Origin: Flavobacterium sp.
Lineage (GTDB): Bacteria; Bacteroidota; Bacteroidia; Flavobacteriales; Flavobacteriaceae
DNA length: 9,398 nucleotides
NCBI GenBank assembly: GCA_030682755.1
Contig: JAUXNR010000798.1
Span: forward strand, 1 to 9,398
Direction of reading: 5' to 3'
The notes under the pieces are model-generated. The model was not told the DNA's origin, made no database searches, and worked only from the letters and a program-made list of their open reading frames with translations. Positions 1 through 8,700 of this stretch are shown piece after piece (position 1 is the stretch's first letter; the number at the start of each line of letters is the position of its first letter). Both the position numbers and the translations under genes were made by a program.

Positions 1-3000
1 TGCCCTGTATATGGTAATTTTTTTAACGTTTTGAACTCTTGGAAAGGCATTTATTTCCAATTGGATCTCAGGTGATATTCCCAAAACTAAATTTTCCAAA
101 ACAGGTACGATTCTCTTTATTTCAGGTGCTTCAGGAGCATTGGTATTTACCAATTTTATTGGTCCTAAGAACGGGCTGAAAGGACTCATATTCATTTGGG
201 TACTCAACTCCTTAACTCCATAGAAATATAGGTTATTTGAAGTTCCGTCAAGTTTAAAATCCGTAAACAACGTTTGATGAGGAGGAGTAGTGCTAATAAT
301 CTTCATCATAGGAGCCATTTCAAAATCTTCACTGCCAGGGTTTAAAGCATGACCATTTCTGTCTTTGATTACCTGTGGTTTATCCACAGGCTTATAATTA
401 TCCCCGTTAATGTACTGATAAAGAATAGGGACTTCTGTTAAAGAAACAAAAGCATTATAAATGACTCCTTTTACAAAATGAATAATTTTAGGGTCACCAA
501 CGGTTAGAGTACCTGGTTCGTCAGTAATTAAAGGTTCATCCAATTCTGCCAGTATATGGTTTGCCCAATCAAAGAAAGTTGGTTTATCCGGATTAGGAAA
601 TTTATAACCGTCCGGCGAAATATCAGCAGGAGGATATACCTTATAATCCCCATCAGCAGCCAGTTCATTAAAGTTTAGGAAATTATTCCATCTGTTGGTA
701 AGGTATTCTTCATTATTACCTCCAAATATTTCAAGACTTTCCCGTATTCCCTTAATGGTATCTTTTTTATACAAGGCATTTAAAAGGGCTTCATCATTAC
801 TTCTGTAAAAAAGAACTCCGTGTGGTTTATGTTGATACTTTGTAGTTAGGGTATAGGTAGAACGCCCGAAGAAGTCCGGTCGAGTGGCGTAAAGAGGCCC
901 TTCTGGTAATTCAGGAGGCAGAGCTTCAATAAGTTCCTGGGCAAACATCAGGCATGGAACACCTATCTTGGATAAACAGCTTCCTGAGATAGGATCGCAG
1001 CCTCCGTCAGTATCACGGCTTCTGAATCCGAAGATGCTGTAACGAATTCCTTCTCCTTCAGCAGGGAGTATATTCTGTTCATTGATACCAAATGGAGAAT
1101 TTTCATAAAAATATACTCTATATCCTGGATAAAAGTTAACTTCAATATCGCTTCCCGTCTGTATAGAATCATAATTCTGATCATCAGGGTCAAAAGACGG
1201 ATCCTGAATAATAAGGGTCGGGTTATCCGTTCCTATGTTATCTATCCTTATTACTGAGAGCACTTTTCTTGTATCATTCGGGACAGGTTCCGCTGCGGCA
1301 CTTTGAGTAAAAATTCTCGCTATCCCTTTGTACCATTCCACAGAAACACCATTAGGATTGTACTGAGGATGTTGTGCAAATGGAGTATTATTAAATATGA
1401 CCTTATAAATTCCCGGTACTTCATTTTCATATTCATCCTCAAAGACACTGACTACTGCTTTTCCCCAAATACCCCTTGTTTTCTCGACCTTTCTTTCTAT
1501 TTCTCCGTCATCATCTATGGTTTCGATAACTTCACGGTGAATTCCCCAGTTGTTGCCAACTTTTACTGTGAAATTAAGAGGATTAGGTATTCCCCAGGAA
1601 CTCGTGTTTTGCATATTCTCCACTACCATAAAAAGCCCGTCAGAAACAAGTAGAGGAGACTCTAATTCTCCTATAAGCGGATCTGAAGGTATGCCACCTC
1701 CATTGACGATGGAAGCACTGATTTCTTTTTTATAAACCGTGAACACAGGTCCTTGTGCAGCTAGTGTTACCTGATGAATAATATATTGATTATCTCCGGA
1801 AATGAATACACCTCCCACGTAGTTACTTTCGGTTCCCGGTGCTATGTAGGGTGTCAATGTTTCTCCGGTACTTACAATTTCATAATTTCCGGTAGTAATA
1901 ACCGACAGTACCTCGTTTGAGTTATGGTCTGAAACGGTGAGTGCTTTTCCAGTAACATTATTTGGCACCTGATTCCTAAAGAAAATATCTACTTCATCTG
2001 CAAAAGTCTCCTCGTTGTCCGGGAAAAGAACCTGAGGGTCATATGCATTAATGGGGTCTGTAAAATCATCATTCGTCCAAGGAGAATCCAAAGGGATGTT
2101 ATAATTTTTCAGTTCATGAAACGAATGATAATCATAAGTAAGTCTTATCAGCGTTTTATCATTACTACTGATAGCTGTCAAACGTCCCTGCTCTTCTTGT
2201 GAAGTCAGAAATAACGGACTTTCTTGTCTGATTAGTAAAGCATTAGTATTGGTAGGGGGTACTAATGGATTTTTTTGCTTTAAAAGTGTTTCAATACTGA
2301 TTTCAGCATCCCCTACTTTAGCTCTTGAAAACCAGTTAATACCATAAGACCTGTACAGATGTATCCCATTTACTGTCTGCCTGTGAGTATAGAACGGACG
2401 AAGCGGCTCAGGAATTAAAATAAAACGGGTTTCAAAAAACTCATCTCCCTGTGGAACAAGATTATAATATCTTGAATCATTGGATAATTCTGGTTTCTGC
2501 CAGCTTCCGTTATTTAACCTGTATTTTAACCCTCCATAAACAGGAATCGTAATCAGGCTAAGGTCTGTTTCTTCATTAGAAACAAAGAAAGGCGTATTTA
2601 CATCATCTTCCGGTAAATCTTCTGTATAAAGGCTGACATATCGGGACATCCCATCGTGAGAATATCCGTTCTCATCTGTTAAAGAAGAAATGTCTCCGTT
2701 TTCTTCATCAAGAAATACACCCGGAATTATCTGATCAAGCTCGACCGGAACAGGTAGCCTGAAATCTTCATTATTGGTCGGTAGGCTCATAAACAAATGT
2801 TGAACATCGCGTTTTCCCAGTCCATCCTCTAAATCTGCATGGGTAAAGTATTCTGCTACATAAACCCATTTTATACTACCGTCTCCTTGTAAATCAAGAA
2901 TTCCTAACCCTAGCATACGTGCAATGTGATAATCATTTGCCGAAAAATTCAGCATATCTAAGTTGGATATTTCCAAATAATCCTCAGGGTCAGAGGGGTT

Positions 3001-5724
3001 ATTTTCCAATGATATGTTTTCAATTGCCAGTGGATTATTTACATCTTCACTCAGTTGGATGTACTTACTAACAACTTCTTTGATATTCCTGTCACCTGGT
3101 TCAGGAGTAGCCTCCCATTTATGATGATAGTTTTTAATATTAACCAACGCTTCTTCATTGAAACGATGCCAATTTCCATCTACATCTCCTGAATTTGGCT
3201 CTAATTGGGTGAATGCTTTTTCTGTTTCTAATGTCAGGGCAAAATCTCCCTGTTCATCCCAGCCGGTTGTATTGTTGATTTCCTTAATAGTTTCAGAATA
3301 AAATTCAAAATCGAGGGATACCAATTGTGTATTGAAAATTCGCCATCTGACTGATCTACCGTTTTCAAACAATAATTTCAGTGGGTTGCCCAGTTGAGTC
3401 CCCGAGATAGATTTCCTGTTGGTAACAACTTTATTTGCAATTAGGGTACTTGTGCTTACAGAAAGCGTTTCCACCCTGAATTGTGAGCTAGATACTACTG
3501 ATGAAAAATTACAGGTAACCGCAAAAAACAGTTCCTTAATATTTTCTACTTCAATAAGTTCGCTTCCGTAACCTGAAATAAAACCTGAAGGGTTTACAAG
3601 AGGATTGATGGTCTGTTTGACCTGATTATATTTTGAAGTATTACCGAAACGAATATAAAACTCCTTATTTTCAATTTTATAGATCCATAGGTAGTTGGTA
3701 TGGTCAACTACTTCAGGAATATCCGTAATGAGATTAAGTGTAATTGTCTTTTTCGTATATGCCGCTTTATATATTCTTACATAATCTTTCGGCTTATTAA
3801 AATTGACATAATTTACGGCATAATCTCCCTTAGGCAGATGTTTTTCTCCCAATGTGCCACGAAATGCCCAACGAAGATGCCTTCCTTTGGTACTGTCTAC
3901 TCCAGTAGATCCGGAAGCCTGCAAATATAAATACGGAGATTGTATAGCAGTAATCTTTGACACTTCAATTGTTGTTCCTTTTTTTATAAATTCTACTGTA
4001 GCAGTATAGGGACTATTACCAATCCCGTCAACTGAAAAAGTTAATGTTGCTGTTTGTTCTGTGGTAGAGGATCTTAATATCCTTTTATAAATTCCATCCC
4101 CATCTGTTGTAACCCCTCCATTCCAAGTTCCTGCATTTGTATTGATATTAACAATATAGCTACTTGGATTAATAATGTTATTCTGAGCATCTCTCAGAGT
4201 AACGGTAATTATGGAAGTGGAAAAACCATCAGCTGCTATTGATGTAGGATTAGCAGTGATAGTGCTTAGTTTAAGGTCAGGTTCTGGTTCTCCTGAAGAG
4301 CATAACTGTACCTGACCGGGTTCTAATAATTGGGGTTCAAAAACAGGATCCTGATATAGTTGTGGAGAATATTCGACAAGTGTGACCGAAAGGTTTGCAA
4401 TAGAAAATTCTTCATTAGAAAGAGTAACCGGATCATTTACCAATTCTGTCTTACAGGAGTCATAGTCAAATCCAGTGGATGCAACAGATAATTTACCGGG
4501 TGTAAACCGCATACTATAAGAATCGAAAGTATTTCCTATATTTTTATTTAATACCAGGTTCTGGCTGATTTCCTGAACCTTGATTATTTTTACCCAATCG
4601 GTATTAGTTAATCCACTATTTAATTTATATAAATCATCATATATGCTAAAGAATAGTCCATTTGAGTTTTTGTATATTTCCTGATATGTTGCAGTAAAAT
4701 TCTTATCTAATACTTTCTCATTATTTACACTACTGTTGTCTGCATTGACTTCTGCAATAAAAAATTTAGTAAAACGATTGCTGTTCTCAGCTCTGTTGTT
4801 AATCTCGGATTCGTTTTCAATATCCTTCCAAGATTCAATAACCAATCTGGGAATATCTTCATCTCTTTCGTTAAGGATAAATTCAAGTCCGTCATCTTTT
4901 TCGTCAATAATGGCTTCTTGTTTGTATTCTATATTAGTTTCCCTTAAACTTTGTGCCGGATCATAATGGTAATATGACCCCAGAACGGCATAATTCCCAT
5001 TATAAAGAGGACTTGCGGCGTAAATATGCAGGTAATTAAATCCCTGCCTTGTACCATTATAAGCTATGCCAACAGACTGGGTAATATTTAAGGAAGCATT
5101 GATCCTAATTATGGCTGCATTTTTATCATAAAACCCAAACATATAAAGTTCCTGATTTCTAATTTCCTCATCCCGGATAAGCAATAACGGAGATTGTGAA
5201 GTTATCTGTCTGGTTAGAGTGACAGCTCCATTTTGAGGATTTATCTTATAAAAGATATGGTTAATCCTCAAAACACCTCCATTTCGTGAATGTACTTCAT
5301 GTACTTTAAGGATGAGTGTGTCGTCGTTCAACTTGAAGAGCCTTGCATTGGCACTCACACCCGTGTATATAATCTGGGTGTCAGATCTATCATAGTACTT
5401 CTTTTTCCAGATTACTTGCCCCTCACTCGTCAACTTTACAACTAAAAAATTATTATAATCTGAAACAAGCAATATTAAATCACCAGTTCCAATCACTTCC
5501 ATTATATCTGCGAAATGAGTTTTAACCGACCCACTTACGATTGTATCAGGAAATGAATACCGCTTTTGCCATATCAAATTACCGTTACTATTTAGCTTAG
5601 CCAAATAAGGGTAATACTTAGATGAAGCAAACACCCAACCTAATACATAAGTAAAAGAACCAATCCTTACTAATTTTTGAACATTTCCGTTTGCTGCCGG
5701 GTTATATAGATTAACGTAAGCCAT
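1..5724 (-). CDS. Giant multidomain protein: propeller-like N-terminus, Big_1-type Ig domain, HLRW motif region, FN3-like segment (gene B, C-terminus outside window)
   Basis: The frame is open from ATG at 5724 through position 1, giving 1908 codons without a stop, so the C-terminus is missing. The start is well supported: an in-frame TGA lies at 5742-5740, only five codons upstream, and this is the first ATG after it. The N-terminus (MAYVNLYNPAANGN) has no signal peptide. Visible modules: residues 20-250, propeller-like strands (WQKRY at 52, WKKKY at 106); 250-475, mixed; 486-582, bacterial Ig-like domain of the invasin/Big_1 type; about 588-665, a segment with HLRW at 616-619 and LPKGDY; about 950-1350, unassigned beta-rich region; C1576, C1583 and C1591, a small cysteine cluster; 1812-1873, FN3-like strands followed by a Pro/Ala-rich linker. 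The domain mix is typical of adhesins, fibres and large extracellular structural proteins. Function is inferred only. The absence of a Sec signal argues against simple Sec/type IX export and leaves intracellular assembly or a contractile, phage-like particle as options. Confidence 0.94.
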   Translation of the reverse strand, partial: MAYVNLYNPAANGNVQKLVRIGSFTYVLGWVFASSKYYPYLAKLNSNGNLIWQKRYSFPDTIVSGSVKTHFADIMEVIGTGDLILLVSDYNNFLVVKLTSEGQVIWKKKYYDRSDTQIIYTGVSANARLFKLNDDTLILKVHEVHSRNGGVLRINHIFYKINPQNGAVTLTRQITSQSPLLLIRDEEIRNQELYMFGFYDKNAAIIRINASLNITQSVGIAYNGTRQGFNYLHIYAASPLYNGNYAVLGSYYHYDPAQSLRETNIEYKQEAIIDEKDDGLEFILNERDEDIPRLVIESWKDIENESEINNRAENSNRFTKFFIAEVNADNSSVNNEKVLDKNFTATYQEIYKNSNGLFFSIYDDLYKLNSGLTNTDWVKIIKVQEISQNLVLNKNIGNTFDSYSMRFTPGKLSVASTGFDYDSCKTELVNDPVTLSNEEFSIANLSVTLVEYSPQLYQDPVFEPQLLEPGQVQLCSSGEPEPDLKLSTITANPTSIAADGFSTSIITVTLRDAQNNIINPSSYIVNINTNAGTWNGGVTTDGDGIYKRILRSSTTEQTATLTFSVDGIGNSPYTATVEFIKKGTTIEVSKITAIQSPYLYLQASGSTGVDSTKGRHLRWAFRGTLGEKHLPKGDYAVNYVNFNKPKDYVRIYKAAYTKKTITLNLITDIPEVVDHTNYLWIYKIENKEFYIRFGNTSKYNQVKQTINPLVNPSGFISGYGSELIEVENIKELFFAVTCNFSSVVSSSQFRVETLSVSTSTLIANKVVTNRKSISGTQLGNPLKLLFENGRSVRWRIFNTQLVSLDFEFYSETIKEINNTTGWDEQGDFALTLETEKAFTQLEPNSGDVDGNWHRFNEEALVNIKNYHHKWEATPEPGDRNIKEVVSKYIQLSEDVNNPLAIENISLENNPSDPEDYLEISNLDMLNFSANDYHIARMLGLGILDLQGDGSIKWVYVAEYFTHADLEDGLGKRDVQHLFMSLPTNNEDFRLPVPVELDQIIPGVFLDEENGDISSLTDENGYSHDGMSRYVSLYTEDLPEDDVNTPFFVSNEETDLSLITIPVYGGLKYRLNNGSWQKPELSNDSRYYNLVPQGDEFFETRFILIPEPLRPFYTHRQTVNGIHLYRSYGINWFSRAKVGDAEISIETLLKQKNPLVPPTNTNALLIRQESPLFLTSQEEQGRLTAISSNDKTLIRLTYDYHSFHELKNYNIPLDSPWTNDDFTDPINAYDPQVLFPDNEETFADEVDIFFRNQVPNNVTGKALTVSDHNSNEVLSVITTGNYEIVSTGETLTPYIAPGTESNYVGGVFISGDNQYIIHQVTLAAQGPVFTVYKKEISASIVNGGGIPSDPLIGELESPLLVSDGLFMVVENMQNTSSWGIPNPLNFTVKVGNNWGIHREVIETIDDDGEIERKVEKTRGIWGKAVVSVFEDEYENEVPGIYKVIFNNTPFAQHPQYNPNGVSVEWYKGIARIFTQSAAAEPVPNDTRKVLSVIRIDNIGTDNPTLIIQDPSFDPDDQNYDSIQTGSDIEVNFYPGYRVYFYENSPFGINEQNILPAEGEGIRYSIFGFRSRDTDGGCDPISGSCLSKIGVPCLMFAQELIEALPPELPEGPLYATRPDFFGRSTYTLTTKYQHKPHGVLFYRSNDEALLNALYKKDTIKGIRESLEIFGGNNEEYLTNRWNNFLNFNELAADGDYKVYPPADISPDGYKFPNPDKPTFFDWANHILAELDEPLITDEPGTLTVGDPKIIHFVKGVIYNAFVSLTEVPILYQYINGDNYKPVDKPQVIKDRNGHALNPGSEDFEMAPMMKIISTTPPHQTLFTDFKLDGTSNNLYFYGVKELSTQMNMSPFSPFLGPIKLVNTNAPEAPEIKRIVPVLENLVLGISPEIQLEINAFPRVQNVKKITIYRA
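106..291 (-). other. FN3-like segment near the left edge of gene B
   Basis: Residues 1812-1873 read as the last strands of an FN3 fold: LYFYGVKELSTQMNMSPFS, then a G-P-I-K-L-V strand, then an N-A-P-E-A-P-E-I linker of the kind that joins consecutive FN3 units. A new strand set follows (KKITIYRA, the last eight visible residues), so more such domains probably continue beyond position 1. Confidence 0.55.
3730..3963 (-). other. HLRW...LPKG motif segment of gene B
   Basis: Residues about 588-665 contain IQSPYLYLQASGS, then GRHLRWAFRGTLGEKHLPKG (HLRW at 616-619), then a Y/V-rich strand and KDYVRIYKAAY. The combination of H-L-R-W, a short loop, L-P-K-G and a closing V-x-I-Y-[KR] strand looks like a conserved beta-domain whose role I do not know. 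I recall comparable 'LRWAF ... LP.G ... Y[RK]' strings in large unannotated proteins of several phyla, but could not verify this here. Confidence 0.45.
3979..4269 (-). other. Bacterial Ig-like domain, invasin/Big_1 type, in gene B
   Basis: Residues 486-582 fit the Big_1/invasin-type Ig fold closely. They begin with LSTITANPTSIAADG and continue with STSIITVTLRDAQNNI, NTNAGTWNGGVTTDGDGIY and YTATVEFI. The 'I-x-A-N-P-x-S-I-x-A-D-G-x-S-x-S-x-I-T-V-x-L-x-D' opening is the family hallmark. The domain follows a short Cys/Glu/Pro linker (CSSGEPEPD, residues 475-483). In known proteins such domains act as rigid extracellular spacers that carry a binding tip outward. Confidence 0.8.
4975..5667 (-). other. 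Propeller-like N-terminal domain of gene B
   Basis: Residues about 20-250 contain four related strand pairs: YLAKLNSNGNLIWQKRY (40-56), FLVVKLTSEGQVIWKKKY (93-110), IFYKINPQNGAVTLTRQI (157-174) and AAIIRINASLNITQSV (203-218). The shared K/R-[LI]-[NT]-x-x-G-x-[VL] core is spaced 54, 63 and 47 residues apart. This is the look of blades in WD/PQQ-like or SBBP-type beta-propellers, common in Bacteroidota surface proteins. At least four blades are visible; further, more diverged blades may extend towards residue 300. Confidence 0.6.
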
Positions 5725-5735
5725 TTTGTTTCTTT
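5725..5735 (-). promoter_or_regulatory. A-rich translation initiation leader between genes A and B
   Basis: The 11 nt between the TAA of gene A and the ATG of gene B read AAAGAAACAAA on the coding strand. There is no GGAGG-type Shine-Dalgarno, only a weak AAAGA-like match. A-rich unstructured leaders without Shine-Dalgarno are usual in Bacteroidota. The gap is too short for a promoter or terminator, so gene B is probably translated from the same message as gene A, possibly helped by ribosomes finishing gene A. Confidence 0.6.
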
Positions 5736-8700
5736 TTAATCATTAATATTGATATTCTCTACTAAGACATCATCTGCTACTATATATTGACTACCGTTCC
5801 ACGTATAATATCTAAAGATGAAATCAAGTGTTAACGCAGTTATTTTTGCACTAGTGTGCATAATAAGTGCCTCTGAGTAATCTTTACTGTACAGCACTTT
5901 ATAGTTACTGTTTACATCCCCGTTATCCACTATAGCAATCATTTCTTCCAATTCTTCCAGTTCTTCCAACGATATTTTCGGAATGTTGAAAGGTTCAGGA
6001 TTTTTTATTAGTAATGCAACCACATCACCGGTAATCAGGTTTATTATTTTATGGAACTCTGTTCTTACCGGAGGGTCTAAAGGTATTATTTCAAACACTC
6101 CCTCGATAACCCGGTCAAAAAGATGCTGGTAGCTGTTTCCTAACGGGTCATTTATTTGACTGTTCGGGTTAGAAACAATATCCAATGCTTTAGCTACAGC
6201 AGTATTATCCAAACTAAGCTCTACGGTAAATATTGCCTGTTTTTCTGTTTCTGTTTCCTGATCCTTTATCAAATAGCTTTTTACCTGTGATTCAAAATTC
6301 TCATATCTTGAAGTCTGGAAGACAAACTCATGCACCGGTTCACTTACTACATTATTATTGGTAACTTCAAAAGCATTATAAAGTAAAGCTGTATAAAGCT
6401 TTTGAGGTCTTAAATTCATAAGCGTTACGTTAAAGTAAGAACTTGCCGGAACAATAGGTTCTCCCAAATCAATTTCACAAGGCAGCTGTCCGTTTTCAAT
6501 CATATTATTTATAACCTGAATATGAACAGGAAGCTGAGGATTGTCGTCTTCGTCCCATAAATAACCATTTTCATCAGGGAACGGAACAGTCTCGTCATAA
6601 TCCACAGGTAACGGATAAGGGATAATCACATCTGTAACCGGATCCTTAATAGCGATATGCAACTGCCCATCCAATTCAGGCAAATTGAGATATGGATTCC
6701 AAGTCTGGAACATATGGTATGTTGACGGCTTATTAAAGAATACTGAAATCTTACACTGTTGGTTTCCATAAAACAGCGGTTTTGCTTTCAGGATATTTCC
6801 ATCTGCATTAGGGTACGAACGGTTGTAATCAATATAAGACCTTAATGAGGTTAAAGGATACTCATCTGCATTACCTCCTGGGGGTATATATCCTGATGCT
6901 GGGTTTTTATGATAGTGTCCTACGGGTCCGACCGTTTTAAAACCATAATAATAGTTGTAAGTACCTGGATCGCTGGCTCCATCATCAACTTCATCTTTCA
7001 GTTGTATCCTAATATAATAGTTTGTGTTGGGTCTCCAAACCGGTTGTGCTACCTTCTGTACGGCCGCCGTCATATCTTCAAAGTCTTCCTCAATAGCTTC
7101 CGAACCCGGAACGGTCAGATTCCATTGGTGGTCTTCAAGGCTTAGCCAGCATATCTGCTGTAAAGAAGTGGTACATTTGAGTTTCGGTTTATCGTCACAA
7201 TTACAGTTTCCTAAAGCATTAACTATAGTCAAGATTTGCTCAGCATATTCTTTGAGTCTGTAAAAAAGTAATATTTGCTCATGATGTCCCACTAGATTCT
7301 TGATTTGGTCAAGTAGCTTTTTATAATGAGTGTAAACTTTAATAAGCTCTTCGTCAGGAACCAGTTTAATAATTAGTTCTACAATAGACTGAAATTCCAA
7401 AAAGCATTTGATATTCTCATCAACATCCTTACTTGTTTTGACAGGTACAAAACAGTTGTTGTATAATACAAGAAGTTGATTGTATAATTCGCATATTCTT
7501 GGGTTAGATTTGCAACCACATTTGCCTCTCTCTTTGGTATAACTCAATACATTTATACTGCTCTCCCTGAATTCAAAATATCCTTCGACAACTTCTTTAT
7601 CACCTACTTCTTCCGGATATACGGATAATAAATAGTTTAATTTATCTAGTTTTTCAGTAAATGTATTATATATTTTATCCATAGATTCGAGCAGACTATA
7701 ATCAGGATTTTCCCTGTCAAATACTAACAGGCTTAGATTGAATTGATTAAAATATTCCTGTTCTCGTATCACCTCATCGGCTTTGTCAACCGGGAGTATA
7801 AAGTGGTCATCAAACAATCCTGATAAATGGTTGTGTAGCCCACATAATTTAGGGTCTGAATTATCTTTTGCTCTTGAGCATCCTTTGCCTTTTAACTCCT
7901 CTAACTTTTTAATCAGATCCCTGTATAATTTAGAATCAGAAGGTTCTGTAATGCTTACTTCTCCAGAAACATTGTCATAGGTTGTTTCAAACAATTCAGC
8001 TATTTGCTCTGAAATCTGCTGTATAGCAATTAAATCAGCATCATCAGGATTTATAACTACTTTAGCTATTGTTACATTCTCATTTATATATTCAATGACA
8101 TTATTATTTATTTCAGAAGCTGTTTTATAAACCTGATTGACCAGTTCGTATTGTACAATACTTGTAGAGTCATTTATAACAGATTTATAATAACTGATGG
8201 TAGCTCCCTGTGCATTGGTTGTAAATCTTAATTTAATTTCTACCGAAGGCTCGGGTAGGATAATCACCATACCATTACTATTGTTGAATGAAAGTGATTT
8301 TGCAAAACCGTGTAAGTTTTCTGCATTAGTTACTTCTAAATATTCGCTCAGGTCGTATGTGACTTCACCATCTTCAAATAGAGGGACTGGAACATTCAGC
8401 ATAGTAAAATAAGCACCGTTTATATAATGTCCTATATATTGTGTAGGAGGATAATAAATCGTGCCCAACGGTTTATTCAGCACGTTAGCACATTTTTCTT
8501 TACGTAACTCTTCCTGACAATACAGAGTAGATGGCGTAATGCCATATACTTCCGGTATATGCCATCCAGGTTCACCTGCTTCCATATAGGTAAACGGAGT
8601 CGTTGCCAATAGACGGATGGTATCGTATTGTTTTTCTTTAATCTGCCAATAACCTATTCGTAGCCCTGCTACATTAGGACGGTTATCTACATCAACAACC

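Noticed and set aside
1303..1735. Plus-strand open frames at 1303-1653 and 1550-1735
   Set aside because: They lie opposite the continuous 1908-codon frame of gene B, show no recognisable protein features and have no credible initiation region.
3979..3985. A-run on the coding strand (ATA AAA AAA GGA) as a possible -1 frameshift slippery site
   Set aside because: The heptamer fits the consensus, but the main frame continues for over 1300 codons beyond it, and no purposeful alternative frame or obvious stimulatory structure was seen.
4725..4907. Minus-strand 60-residue frame at 4725-4907, and a similar one at 963-1193
   Set aside because: Both are out-of-frame readings inside gene B on the same strand, and the gene B frame is intact across them.
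7158..7931. The Cys modules as classical zinc fingers
   Set aside because: Each copy has only two or three regularly placed cysteines and no paired His/Cys at the right spacing, so a standard zinc finger is not supported.
6909..8412. Several plus-strand frames of 65-79 residues opposite gene A
   Set aside because: They are antisense shadows of an intact coding frame, with no conserved-looking motifs.
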